Shown here one piece after another: positions 9,239 to 17,481 of a stretch of 64,000 nt of DNA; within the stretch, counting starts at the first letter, position 1; each line of letters begins with the position of its first letter. Origin of the DNA: Pseudarthrobacter sulfonivorans. Its GTDB lineage: Bacteria; Actinomycetota; Actinomycetes; Actinomycetales; Micrococcaceae. The notes below the pieces were generated by a model. That model was not told the DNA's origin, did not search any database, and was given only the letters and a program-made list of their open reading frames with translations. The stretch is taken from positions 124,001-188,000 of the forward strand of contig NZ_JACXBW010000003.1 in the NCBI RefSeq assembly GCF_014712225.1. The letters are read 5' to 3'. Made by a program: the position numbers and the translations under genes.

Positions 9239-10048
9239 ATGAACATCCCCCGCGCAACGTCAATGTTAAGCCGGTTTCGTTATGGGCTTGCCGTCATTGC
9301 AACCATGCTGTTGATGCTCCACACACTCCCGGCGGAAGCCGCAACAGCCGCCGGCCCGGGCAATGACGTCTCCTGGCCGCAGTGCGGCAAGGCGTTGCCC
9401 AAGGGCCAGACCTTTGGAATTGTTGGCGTCAACAACGGCCTCGCAAATACCACTAATCCCTGCCTCGCTGCCGAGCTGTCCTGGGCCGCTTCGTCAACGG
9501 GCACTACCGGACAGCCCAAAGCCGCGCTCTACGTGAACACCGGCAATCCGGGGTCAGCTGGCTCCTGGTGGCCTAAAAGCAATACCTATGGTGGAACCAC
9601 TGTGGCCAACCCCTACGGCCAGTGCACGGGCGGATCCTTTGGGGCGGCCTGCTCATACATGTACGGGTACGCCAAGGCATACGACGATGCAAACATCCGG
9701 GGCGTGAGCAATCCCGGCTCATACACCTGGTGGCTCGACGTCGAAACCGGCAACAGCTGGTCCGCCGACAAGGCTGCGAACCGCGCGGATCTTGAAGGCA
9801 TGATGGCCTATTTCGCGAGCATCGGTGCCACGAGCGGACTCTACTCCACGAGTAGCCAGTGGTCGCAAATAGCCGGCACCGCTCCGGCGTCGAGCCCGCT
9901 CTACACCGCCAGGAGCTGGCTCGCCGGGGCAAGTTCACTCGCGTCGGCGAAGCGGATGTGTGCCGCTGCGCCGCTGACCGGGGGAAGCAGAGTCACGCTC
10001 ACGCAGTATGTCTCAGGTGGGTTCGACTACGACTACTCCTGCGTCTGA
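9239..10048 (+). CDS. Secreted GH25/DUF1906-like protein
   Basis: 269 residues. A Sec signal peptide with a long hydrophobic core ends near an AEA motif (about residue 34). The mature domain starts NDVSWPQCGK and contains ALYVNTGNPGSAGSWWP and WWLDVETGNSW, the order of strands and acidic residues seen in glycoside-hydrolase-like (GH25/DUF1906-type) TIM-barrel domains of actinobacteria. Four cysteines in the mature part could form disulphides. It may act on cell wall or polysaccharide, but this is an inference from fold resemblance; no catalytic assay-level assignment is possible. Confidence 0.65.
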   Translation: MNIPRATSMLSRFRYGLAVIATMLLMLHTLPAEAATAAGPGNDVSWPQCGKALPKGQTFGIVGVNNGLANTTNPCLAAELSWAASSTGTTGQPKAALYVNTGNPGSAGSWWPKSNTYGGTTVANPYGQCTGGSFGAACSYMYGYAKAYDDANIRGVSNPGSYTWWLDVETGNSWSADKAANRADLEGMMAYFASIGATSGLYSTSSQWSQIAGTAPASSPLYTARSWLAGASSLASAKRMCAAAPLTGGSRVTLTQYVSGGFDYDYSCV

Positions 10049-10293
10049 GTCCCGGAAGCCACTCAGCATACTTTTCCGTCCGGCGAGCGGCACTCGAGGA
10101 GTCCTGAACCCGTCTGGGAGGGCATCAGAGTGACCGCTGTGGCCGAAGGACAGGTCCCGAAAGAGTACTGCTCCAAGAGGGCTTGTTTTTCCGTCCCCGC
10201 GGGAGTGGACTGATTCCATGGCTTGTGCTGCGGCCAGTAGTGTTCGCCGGGCGGAGCCTGGTCCAACAGAAAGAATCGCGGATGGAGATCGTC

Positions 10294-10533
10294 ATGAGCA
10301 CAGCGACGCTCGACAGGAAGGCAGTGAAGCGCGCCATTTTCCATGTGCAACCCTGCGATGGGACGGATGGCAACAAGTGGGACCTGCATAAGTTCAGGAC
10401 AAGCAAGCACCAGTATTTCCGCACTCAGAAGGAAGCCCTGGCCGCCGCGCACGTGGCCGTCGGATCGCAGCCGGCGCATGTGGTGATGCACGCCCGGGAC
10501 GGGCACGCCTACCGGGAATTCGACCTGAACTGA
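10294..10533 (+). CDS. DUF2188 domain protein
   Basis: 79 residues. The sequence HVQPCDGTDGNKWDLHKF followed by TQKEALAAAHVAV and a C-terminal HARDGHAYREFD matches DUF2188, a small beta-beta-alpha module common in actinobacteria and of unknown function. ATG 10294 has GGAGA at 10284-10288; the upstream in-frame ATG 10282 is less likely because it would lose this site. The gene stands alone and is followed by a strong palindromic terminator-like element. Confidence 0.75.
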   Translation: MSTATLDRKAVKRAIFHVQPCDGTDGNKWDLHKFRTSKHQYFRTQKEALAAAHVAVGSQPAHVVMHARDGHAYREFDLN

Positions 10534-10602
10534 ATCAAAAGGGAAGTGGGCGACGGTGGAACCTTCTGCCGTCGTTCGCCTTGTTCGGAACTTATCGTGT
10601 TG

Positions 10603-10634
10603 AGGAACGACGGCGGCCGGCCGCCGTCGTTCCT
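10603..10634. terminator. Perfect 32-bp palindrome, probable bidirectional terminator
   Basis: Two 16-base arms (10603-10618 and 10619-10634) are exact reverse complements with no spacer; in RNA the central bases would form a small loop in a very GC-rich hairpin. It lies between the convergent DUF2188 gene and the CAP-domain gene, and a short T-rich run follows on the plus strand. This position fits a terminator used from both sides. Confidence 0.7.
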
Positions 10635-10638
10635 TTGC

Positions 10639-11502
10639 TTACTTCCCGTAGGTGGCGAAGTTTTGGGTGGCTACCAACTGCGCCCCGTACGGGGAACCGG
10701 CGGCGAGCCGGGCCGAACCGAAGCCAAAGTCGGTCAGGCTGGCGTTGAGCATGTTGGCGTTATGGCCGGGGGAGGCCTTCCACGCAGCGAAGAGCGCATC
10801 GGCGTCGGCGTTCACTGCAATGTTCTCCGCGGAACGGGTCCAGCCGGACGGGATTTGGCCGGCAGCGTCCGGGTTGTGCCGGAAGCCGGCGCTGCCTTCG
10901 GCGTTGATGTCCGCCATCATGGTGTTTGACCATCCCTGCGCCACGGATTCGAGTCCCGTGTTGTAGCGAAGCGCGGCGAGGCCGTTGGCCAACCGGTATT
11001 GATTGATGAGTTCGAAGGAGCGGAGGGCCACGGCGTTGGACGCCGTGCCGCTGGCTGCCGGAGCCGCAGGAGGCTGGACCTGAGCCGGGGCCGGGGCCGG
11101 GGCCGGAGCGGGAGCAGCGGGTGCCGGAACCGGGGCCGGAGCAGCGGGTGCCGGGACCTGAGCCGGCGCCGGGGTCGCGGGAGCCGGATCCTGAATCGGA
11201 GCCGGCGTTTCGGGAACCGCAGCGGGAGCCGACGTCGGCGCGGCAGCAGGAGCGGACGTCGACGGAGCGGGTGGGGGCGTCGAAGCGGTGGCAAGCGCGG
11301 AAGGCTCCGCGGCTGCCGGGGATTGGGCGCTGGCGGTGACCCAGCTCCACCAGCCGAAGGGCCAGGAAGTGGCGTTGGCAGGAGCGGACGCGCCGATTAG
11401 CAGTCCACCGGCCATGGTGAGGGTAATTACGGAGGCGGCGATATGTTTTTTGTCCTTTAGCACCCGGAGAACAGTACCTAGTGGTCGCGCCACACCGCAC
11501 AT
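10639..11502 (-). CDS. Secreted CAP-domain (SCP/PR1) protein
   Basis: 287 residues. An N-terminal signal peptide (core ASVITLTMAGGLLIGASA, cut near PANA) is followed by a linker of about 90 residues made almost only of Ala and Pro, then a CAP domain of about 125 residues. The CAP domain shows ELINQYRLANGLAALRYN, ENIAVNADAD and the SPGHNANMLNASLTDFGFG motif with its conserved His. CAP proteins are extracellular; bacterial ones are linked to envelope functions but are poorly understood. The Pro/Ala linker probably spans the cell wall. GTG 11463 is an alternative start. Confidence 0.85.
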   Translation of the reverse strand: MCGVARPLGTVLRVLKDKKHIAASVITLTMAGGLLIGASAPANATSWPFGWWSWVTASAQSPAAAEPSALATASTPPPAPSTSAPAAAPTSAPAAVPETPAPIQDPAPATPAPAQVPAPAAPAPVPAPAAPAPAPAPAPAQVQPPAAPAASGTASNAVALRSFELINQYRLANGLAALRYNTGLESVAQGWSNTMMADINAEGSAGFRHNPDAAGQIPSGWTRSAENIAVNADADALFAAWKASPGHNANMLNASLTDFGFGSARLAAGSPYGAQLVATQNFATYGK

Positions 11503-11588
11503 TCAGTGATGCTGCTCACCGCACCAAATAACAGAGTAGAAGGTGCGCCGTGTTATAGCGCTGCGGCGGCCTCGGAACCGGCTTCAGG

Positions 11589-11890
11589 CTACTGCTGTGG
11601 CTGTCGCGGTGATTCCCCAGGGCTGACCGGCGTTTCTGATGATAGGTCCTGTGAGAGCTCGGCTTCGAGCAGTTCGATGCTGGGCAAAGTGGCAGCGAAT
11701 TCCTCGGGCAGCGACTCCACGATTGCGGTTTTCCACTCGGAGACGCCGATGGGCATTTGCGTTGTCCGGAGCGCGTAGTCGGCCCCGAGATTGTCCTTGG
11801 ACTTGCAGAGCAGAAGGCCAATGGTGGGTTTGTCATCGGTGTGGGCGAGGAGGTCATCCACTGCTGCCATGTACATGCCAAGCCGGCCAA
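11589..11890 (-). pseudogene. DUF1016 (YhcG) nuclease family, C-terminal fragment
   Basis: The minus-strand frame reads GRLGMYMAAVDDLLAH, then DDKPTIGLLLCKSKDN and PIGVSEWKTAIVESLPEEF, the hallmark C-terminal part of the DUF1016/YhcG PDDEXK-nuclease family. Family members are normally about 330-370 residues; here only the last 95-100 remain, beginning exactly where an array of GTTATG/CATAAC repeats starts. The Lys in CKSKDN is part of the retained core. No start codon with a ribosome site is present, so this is a 5'-truncated remnant. Confidence 0.75.
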
Positions 11891-11891
11891 G

Positions 11892-12005
11892 GTTATGGCC
11901 AGCTGGCCATAACGCGGGTTATGCGCAGCTGGACGTTATGCCACTGCAGCATGATCCACGGTTCTGCGATGGGGCTTTGGTGGAGATTACTTTGCATAAC
12001 GGTCC
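11892..12005 (+). repeat. Left recombinase-type site with GTTATG/CATAAC inverted repeats
   Basis: A perfect 22-bp palindrome (11892-11913, GTTATGGCCAG and its complement) is followed by a second GTTATGCGCAGCTGG at 11918, GTTATG at 11935-11940 and CATAAC at 11995-12000. A closely related block occurs at 19206-19290 in the same orientation. It lies between the DUF1016 remnant and an integrase N-terminus, which is why I read it as a tyrosine-recombinase binding region or element end. The exact element boundaries cannot be fixed by eye. Confidence 0.55.
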
Positions 12006-12056
12006 AGCCTTGAAGAATGGCGTATAAGCGCCACAAATCAAGGTTGGAGAGCTGCA

Positions 12057-12371
12057 ATGGAGAATCAGATTGTTACGGTCGCCGATCTCGTGGGGGCGAT
12101 CATCGCTGAGATGGAGCGGTGCAACTATAAGCCGTCTGTCATCAAGCAGTACCGCATCGTATGGGACAAGCTGTGCGCGTACTCAGGGGCGATGCCTGTG
12201 GGTGCTTGGCCCCTGGCCGTTACGTCCTACACCTACGAGGCACGTCGGGTCGATGGTCAATACCCTGTCGTCCCCGGCTGCCATCACCGCGGCACTCGAA
12301 GACGACCCAGCGACTGCTCCCGGCGCATGAGGGTGAGTCGTTCAGCTCGATCGGTTCACGATATCCGGTGA
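12057..12371 (+). pseudogene. Tyrosine recombinase (integrase), N-terminal remnant
   Basis: The first 50 residues (TVADLVGAIIAEMERCNYKP, then a KQYRIVWDKLCAY segment) match the SAM-like N-terminal DNA-binding domain of site-specific tyrosine recombinases. The remainder of the 104-residue frame is Arg-rich shadow sequence, and the catalytic domain with its R-H-R-Y residues is missing. The ATG is 57 bases after the recombinase-type site, the usual position of such a gene relative to its site. It can no longer be active. Confidence 0.65.
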
Positions 12372-12439
12372 TTCTGGAACGATGGCCTCGTATAACCGAG
12401 TGATGGCAAGGCAGTCAATGCACAGGAGCGCGTCCTGGA

Positions 12440-12541
12440 TGTTTGCGCATGGAGCTTGTCGGTAGCAAGCCGGAGATCTGGCACCAGCTGGAACTCCGGG
12501 CGTCGCTGGTAGCGGAGTCTAAAGGTCCGGCCCAAGTTTGA
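12440..12541 (+). pseudogene. Plasmid pRiA4b ORF-3-like protein, fragment
   Basis: A frame reading LRMELVGSKPEIWHQLELRA resembles the opening strand of pRiA4b ORF-3 family proteins (vSLvGSKPpIWRrleL in relatives), ending at TGA 12539-12541. Only about 30 residues remain. Its place between the integrase remnant and the LacI gene fits a zone of mobile-element debris. The rest of 12372-12637 shows nothing recognisable. Confidence 0.4.
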
Positions 12542-12637
12542 AAGTTAGGCCGCGCACTCGGGGAGACGCCAAGAGGCGGGGTCCCTTCGCCTGCCTCGCG
12601 CTGCGCCGAGGTGGGGGCGGGGTTGCTGCGTTTTCGT

Positions 12638-13627
12638 TCAGGCCCTTTCCGTGCTTCCCCGGACGATAAGGTCACAGGGGAAGTTCACGCGGCGTGGGGC
12701 GCTTGCCGGAGAAAAGATGCGGTCAATGAGCATCTTCGCCCCTACGCGGGCCATCTCTCGGCTGGGCTGCCGTACGGTGGTGAGGCTGAAGGAGTCCCAG
12801 GCGGCCATTTCAACGTCGTCGTAGCCGATGACCCAACAGTCCTGGGGCTGGAGCTGATTGGCGCGGAGGGCATCCAGAGCTCCGAAGGCCATGTGGTCGT
12901 TGGCGCAGAAAACAGCCTGTGGACGATCGGCTCGGGAGAGCAGGCGGTTCATGACCTGGGCGCTGTTGTCGTGGGAGAACCCGCCGTGGAAGCGGAAGTG
13001 TTCGGGCACAGGATGGCCTCGCTCGGCCATTCTGCTGAGGAATCCTTCCATGCGCTCCCGGGAGGTGCTGGCGTTGTTGGCTCCGCCGATGAAGGCTACG
13101 CGGGTTTTGCCGTGAGCGAGCAGGTAGTCGGCGACGGCGGCGCCGCCGTCGGTGTTGCTGCTCGTGACCTGGTCGCATTCCAGACCCTCCACCACACGGT
13201 TGATGAGGACGATCTGGCTGTTCTTTTCGATGGCGGCCTGGAGTTCGACCGAGTCTTCGGTGGCGGTGGTGAAGATGACGCCGTCCACAGCGTGTTCCCG
13301 GATGGCCTTGAGCGCATCGTGGTGGCTTCCGCCGCCGGCGTTCCATATGACGGCTCGGAAACCGGCGGCGTCGAGTTCGCGGCTCAGTTCATCGAGTACC
13401 TCGGCGTAGAAGGGGTTGGTGAGGTCTGCGACGACGACTCCGATGGTGTTGGTTCGTCTGGTTTTCATGGCTTGGGCGCCGGCGTGGGGCACGTAGCCCA
13501 GGGTGTCCATGGCTGCCTGCACGCGGGCCTTGGTAGCGGGAGAGAGCTTTGCGGAGGAGGACATGACCCGGGAAACCGTGGCCTGCGAGACGCCGGCCAG
13601 TTCTGCGACGTCGCGGCTGGTTACCAT
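12638..13627 (-). CDS. LacI family transcriptional regulator
   Basis: 329 residues. The N-terminal helix-turn-helix (SRDVAELAGVSQATVSRVMS) and hinge (GYVPHAGAQAMKTRRTNTIG) are typical, followed by the periplasmic-binding-protein-like effector domain with VIGYDDVEMAAW near residue 270. It lies directly downstream of, and on the same strand as, the MHS transporter and is the obvious candidate to bind the two 18-bp operators between the transporter and the dehydrogenase operon. It probably senses the substrate or an intermediate of that pathway; the ligand is unknown. Confidence 0.9.
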   Translation of the reverse strand: MVTSRDVAELAGVSQATVSRVMSSSAKLSPATKARVQAAMDTLGYVPHAGAQAMKTRRTNTIGVVVADLTNPFYAEVLDELSRELDAAGFRAVIWNAGGGSHHDALKAIREHAVDGVIFTTATEDSVELQAAIEKNSQIVLINRVVEGLECDQVTSSNTDGGAAVADYLLAHGKTRVAFIGGANNASTSRERMEGFLSRMAERGHPVPEHFRFHGGFSHDNSAQVMNRLLSRADRPQAVFCANDHMAFGALDALRANQLQPQDCWVIGYDDVEMAAWDSFSLTTVRQPSREMARVGAKMLIDRIFSPASAPRRVNFPCDLIVRGSTERA

Positions 13628-13770
13628 CGCGGTGTTCTCCTTGCTTGGTGCCGGATGCGCTGAGCGGATGCCGGACTTTGGTTGTGGGCTTGCTTCAGAG
13701 TAGCCAAACTCAGGGCCCCGCGCCCGCCGGCATTTCGCCGACGGGCCGGGTCGGGCCGCTGAGGCCCCTG

Positions 13771-15123
13771 TTACGGGGCAGTGGTGGGATCATATTCTGC
13801 GCTGAGTCCCGTGCGGAGCCGGACCCGCGGAGCGGTTTCCGGTGACCACAGTGCGCCAACGATGGTGATGATCGAAGTGACCACCATGTAGAGGGCGACA
13901 AGCCAGTAGCGGTCGAACTCCGGGCCGATGAGCGCGGTGGCGATCAGTGGAGCGAATCCTCCGGCGAAGACGGCTGCCACCTGCGGGCCGACGGAAGCCC
14001 CGGAGTAACGGAGCTTGGGTTCGAAGAGTTCGGTGAAGTAGGCAGGTTCCACGGAGTAGCACAGGTCGCGTCCCACGTTGCAGGTCAGGATCAGGACGAG
14101 CAGGACCATGAAGAAGTCGCCGGTCTGGACGGCCCAAAAGAAGGGGAACGCCATCAGGAGCATCGTGGTGGCACCGGCGATAACCGTGTAGCGGCGGCCC
14201 CAACGGTCCGATACCCAGCCCCAGAACGGGATGGAGAAAACGCCCAGGCCTGCCATGATCATGGTTGCCAGCAGGATGGTGTTCTTTTCCAGCAGCACTG
14301 CCGGACCGTAGGCGAGCAGGAAGGTGGTGTAGATGTAGTAGTTCGCGTTCTCGGCAAAGCGCATCATGATGACTTTGAGGATGGTCAGGGGTCGAGTCTT
14401 GATGACCTTGACCACTGGCATTTTCTCGATTTCACCCTTGCGCTTGATTTCTTCGAACGAGGGGGATTCGTCCACCTTGCTGCGGATGTAGAAGGAGAGG
14501 ACCACCAGCAGGATCGAGACGAGGAACGGGATGCGCCAGCCCCAGGCCACAAAGGCCTCCGGTGAGATCAGGTAGCCCATGATGTAGAAGGCTCCGTTGG
14601 CCAGCAGCGTTCCGGCAGGTACACCGATTTGCGGCCAGGAGCCGAAGAACCCTCGTCGCTTTGCCGGGGCGAACTCGGTTGCCATGAGCGCCGCACCGCC
14701 CCACTCGCCGCCGACGCCGATGCCCTGAACAATGCGCAGGAGCACCAGCAGGATCGGCGCAGCGATACCGATGGTGGCGAAATTGGGCAGGCAGCCAATG
14801 AGGAACGTACCGCCGCCCATTAGGCCCAGCGTCATCATGAGCATTTTTTTCCGGCCCAGTCGGTCGCCGAAGTGGGCGAAGATGATGCCGCCGATGGGGC
14901 GGGCCGCGAAGCCGATGGCGTAGGTGCTGAAGGAGAGCAGGATGCCGACGAACGGGCTGGCGTTCGGGAAAAATTGGCTGTTCAGGATGATGGCCGCGGC
15001 GACTCCGTAAACGTAGAAGTCGTACCACTCTATGCAGCTTCCCAGCACGGATGAAACGAGGGCCTTGCGGCGCATTTTCGGATCAATAGCGGGTGGCGCT
15101 GCGGTTGTCGCGGGGGTGCTCAC
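13771..15123 (-). CDS. MFS transporter, metabolite:H+ symporter (MHS) family
   Basis: 450 residues, twelve membrane segments. SCIEWYDFYVYG in the first segment and the RPIGGIIFAHFGDRLGRKK loop between segments 2 and 3 are signatures of the MHS branch (shikimate, proline/betaine, dicarboxylate symporters). The start was placed at GTG 15123, which has AAGGAG seven bases upstream, rather than the longer 15168 frame. It is divergent from the HisD-like operon and followed by the LacI gene, so it most likely imports the organic acid or polyol that the operon degrades. Confidence 0.9.
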   Translation of the reverse strand: MSTPATTAAPPAIDPKMRRKALVSSVLGSCIEWYDFYVYGVAAAIILNSQFFPNASPFVGILLSFSTYAIGFAARPIGGIIFAHFGDRLGRKKMLMMTLGLMGGGTFLIGCLPNFATIGIAAPILLVLLRIVQGIGVGGEWGGAALMATEFAPAKRRGFFGSWPQIGVPAGTLLANGAFYIMGYLISPEAFVAWGWRIPFLVSILLVVLSFYIRSKVDESPSFEEIKRKGEIEKMPVVKVIKTRPLTILKVIMMRFAENANYYIYTTFLLAYGPAVLLEKNTILLATMIMAGLGVFSIPFWGWVSDRWGRRYTVIAGATTMLLMAFPFFWAVQTGDFFMVLLVLILTCNVGRDLCYSVEPAYFTELFEPKLRYSGASVGPQVAAVFAGGFAPLIATALIGPEFDRYWLVALYMVVTSIITIVGALWSPETAPRVRLRTGLSAEYDPTTAP

Positions 15124-15187
15124 TATGAGACTCCTTTGTCTTCGACCGGACAGTGACGGCAGCCACATCAGCTACCTCGTGACAAGG

Positions 15188-15205
15188 AGTGTATACGTAA
15201 ACATT
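15188..15205 (+). promoter_or_regulatory. Putative LacI-type operator O1
   Basis: AGTGTATACGTAAACATT is a near-palindrome centred on the CpG typical of LacI-family operators. It is the reverse-complement match (17 of 18 bases) of the second site at 15233-15250. It lies upstream of the MHS transporter start. Confidence 0.65.
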
Positions 15206-15232
15206 CGGCGCGCACAAGGTCTTGCGGCGACA

Positions 15233-15250
15233 AATGTATACGTATACACT
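15233..15250 (+). promoter_or_regulatory. Putative LacI-type operator O2
   Basis: AATGTATACGTATACACT contains the perfect palindrome GTATACGTATAC with a central CpG. Its centre is 45 bp from that of O1, and it lies about 80 bp before the HisD-like gene. The pair in a divergent promoter next to a LacI gene suggests cooperative or looped repression of both transcripts. Confidence 0.7.
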
Positions 15251-15328
15251 CGTTTCACATGCAGGCTAGCTGGCCTGGCCCGGGGCGCTCCCAAAGTCGC
15301 CCATCAATGAAGATGGAAGGTTTTCCTC

Positions 15329-16675
15329 ATGACCGCTACAACAACAACCAGTTCGGCCGTGGACTCCGTAATGTTGAAAGAGCCGGCTCAGAACAGCCTG
15401 AACCGGGGCAGCACACCTGAAGTGCGCGCCACCGTCGAAGGCGTCATCGCGGACATCCGCGAACGCGGCGATGCAGCAGTTCGGGAATACTCCGAGAAGT
15501 TCGACAAGTACGCACCCGAATCCTTCCTGCTTAACAAGGAGCAGCTGGAGGAAATCATCGCCCGGGTTCCGGAACAGACCATTGAGGACATCAAGTTCGT
15601 CCAGGAACAGGTCCGGGTGATGGCACAGAAGCAGCTGGAGTCACTGAGTGACTTCGAAATTGAAACCATGCCGGGCGTCTTCCTGGGCCAGAAGAACGTC
15701 CCGATCCAGGCTGCCGGCGCCTACATCCCGGGCGGAAAGTACCCGCTGCTGGCCAGCGCGCACATGACCATCATCACCGCGAAGGTTGCCGGTGTCGAAC
15801 GCGTCGCTGCCTGCACACCCCTGATTCAGGGCGAGGTCCCGGACGCCACGGTCGCGGCGATGTATCTGGCTGGCGCAGACGAGATTTACCTCCTCGGCGG
15901 CATCCAGGCGGTAGCCGCGCTGGCGATTGGCACCGAGACCATCAAACCTGTCAACATGCTGGCCGGACCCGGCAACGCCTTCGTCGCAGAGGCCAAGCGC
16001 CAGCTCTTCGGCGAAGTCGGGATTGACCTCTTCGCCGGGCCTACGGAGGTTCTGATCGTGGCCGATGAGCACGCAGACCCGTTCATCGTCGCAGTTGACC
16101 TCCTGTCCCAGGCCGAGCACGGCCCCGATTCACCCGCGGTCCTGATCACCACCAGCGAAGAACTGGGCCGGAAGGTTATCGAGCACATCGATACGATCCT
16201 TGTGGACATGCCAACCCGCGATTACGCCGGAGCAGCATGGCGCGACTGGGGCGCGGTTCACGTGGTCGCGACCCTTGATGACGCCTACATCCTCGCGGAC
16301 GAGTACGCCTACGAGCACGTACAGATCCTCACGGAGAACCCCCGCGAAGCCCTGGAGAAGATGCACGATTACGGCGCACTGTTCCTGGGCGAAGGAACCT
16401 GCGTCTCCTACGGAGACAAAGTCATCGGCACCAACCACGTGCTGCCCACCCGCGGTGCCGCCCGCTACACCGGCGGCCTCTGGGTCGGCAAATACCTGCG
16501 TACCGTCACCTACCAGGAAGTGACCAACACCGAATCCAGCGCCTTCTTCGGTGAACTCTGCGGACGTGCCTCACGGGTGGAACGCTTCGAAGGGCATGCA
16601 CGCTCCGGTGACGTCCGGGCGGCTAAGTACCGGGGCACCACCCTGCCCTGGTCCGACCACACCTTCGGGAACTAA
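15329..16675 (+). CDS. Histidinol-dehydrogenase-family enzyme (HpsN-like, catabolic)
   Basis: 448 residues, a full-length HisD-fold NAD-dependent dehydrogenase. The zinc and catalytic residues of HisD are retained: Q261 and H264 in SQAEHGPDS, Glu-His in YEHVQI, Asp in YGDKVIGTNHVLPT and the C-terminal His in FEGHARSGDVR. The context is not histidine biosynthesis but an MHS transporter, LacI regulator, SDR and HADH-like enzyme. The nearest characterised catabolic relative I know is sulfopropanediol 3-dehydrogenase HpsN, which oxidises an alcohol to an acid in two steps. No sulfite-releasing enzyme is nearby, so the substrate here is open. Confidence 0.8.
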   Translation: MTATTTTSSAVDSVMLKEPAQNSLNRGSTPEVRATVEGVIADIRERGDAAVREYSEKFDKYAPESFLLNKEQLEEIIARVPEQTIEDIKFVQEQVRVMAQKQLESLSDFEIETMPGVFLGQKNVPIQAAGAYIPGGKYPLLASAHMTIITAKVAGVERVAACTPLIQGEVPDATVAAMYLAGADEIYLLGGIQAVAALAIGTETIKPVNMLAGPGNAFVAEAKRQLFGEVGIDLFAGPTEVLIVADEHADPFIVAVDLLSQAEHGPDSPAVLITTSEELGRKVIEHIDTILVDMPTRDYAGAAWRDWGAVHVVATLDDAYILADEYAYEHVQILTENPREALEKMHDYGALFLGEGTCVSYGDKVIGTNHVLPTRGAARYTGGLWVGKYLRTVTYQEVTNTESSAFFGELCGRASRVERFEGHARSGDVRAAKYRGTTLPWSDHTFGN

Positions 16676-16684
16676 GGAACGCCA

Positions 16685-17431
16685 GTGCCTGACTTCCGCC
16701 TGGACGGCAAGAAAGCACTGGTCACCGGAGCAGCCCGCGGACTCGGCAAGGCCATCGCCGATGGCCTTGCCGAGTCCGGCGCGACCGTCTACGGAACCAG
16801 CCGCGACGCCGAAAGTGCACGCCTGATCAGCGAACGCTACGGAACCCGTGCCCTACCCGTTGATATAACGGAGCACGCCCAGATAGCCCGGTTCGCCGAG
16901 GACCTGATGCAGGAAAGCGGCGGCATCGATCTGCTCGTCAACAACGCCGGCGTCAACGTGCCCAAACCCGCGCTGGAACTGACGACGGAGGACTGGGACA
17001 CCGTCTTTGACACCAATCTCAAGGGCAGCTTCTTCCTCACCACCTCACTGGCCCGGCACTGGATCAAAAGCGGAACCCAAGGGGCAATCGTCAATGTGGC
17101 ATCGCAGGCCGGAATCGTCGGAATCGAGGAACGCGCGGCATACGGCACCAGCAAAGCCGGCCTCATCCACCTCACCAAGATTCTGGCCCTGGAATGGGCG
17201 CCGGCCGGAATCCGCGTCAACGCCGTAGCACCAACGTTCGTGCGGACAGAACTGACCGCTTCAACCCTCAGCCGCCCCGACTGGGCGGCCGAACTGCTGT
17301 CCAGGATCCCCATCGGCCGCTTCGGGGAACCCGAAGACATAGCAGGGGCAGTGGCGTTCCTCCTGAGCGACGCCGCCTCACTGATAACGGGACACACCCT
17401 GGCCATTGACGGCGGCTACACCATTCGCTAA
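16685..17431 (+). CDS. SDR family oxidoreductase
   Basis: 248 residues. The classical SDR set is present: VTGAARGLGKAIA cofactor loop, LLVNNAGVN, a Ser in NVASQAG and the catalytic YGTSK, ending in the usual GGYTIR tail. The start is GTG 16685 with AAGGAA five bases upstream, nine bases after the previous stop, so it is in the same operon. It probably interconverts the hydroxyl and keto forms of the pathway substrate, as HpsO/HpsP do in sulfopropanediol breakdown, but this is by analogy. A 41-bp near-perfect palindrome lies inside the 5' coding region. Confidence 0.9.
   Translation: MPDFRLDGKKALVTGAARGLGKAIADGLAESGATVYGTSRDAESARLISERYGTRALPVDITEHAQIARFAEDLMQESGGIDLLVNNAGVNVPKPALELTTEDWDTVFDTNLKGSFFLTTSLARHWIKSGTQGAIVNVASQAGIVGIEERAAYGTSKAGLIHLTKILALEWAPAGIRVNAVAPTFVRTELTASTLSRPDWAAELLSRIPIGRFGEPEDIAGAVAFLLSDAASLITGHTLAIDGGYTIR
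16738..16778. repeat. 41-bp palindrome inside the SDR coding sequence
   Basis: Arms 16738-16757 and 16759-16778 are exact 20-base reverse complements around a single central C. They encode the GLGKAIADGLAESG part of the cofactor-binding helix. The family motif is conserved, so the symmetry comes from codon choice on the two sides of the AIADGLA turn. Confidence 0.8.
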
Positions 17432-17481
17432 CCGCCTGACTCCTACGTTCGGGCGGCAGACCATCTTTCGAGGAGCTGTTC

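Noticed and set aside
11918..12005. Integron attC site
   Set aside because: The repeats superficially resemble attC boxes, but GTTATGC does not fit GTTRRRY and GCATAAC does not fit RYYYAAC, and no integron integrase is present; a tyrosine-recombinase site of another element type is a better reading.
12611..13663. 350-codon open frame antisense to the LacI gene
   Set aside because: Shadow frame; the LacI product has clear family motifs throughout.
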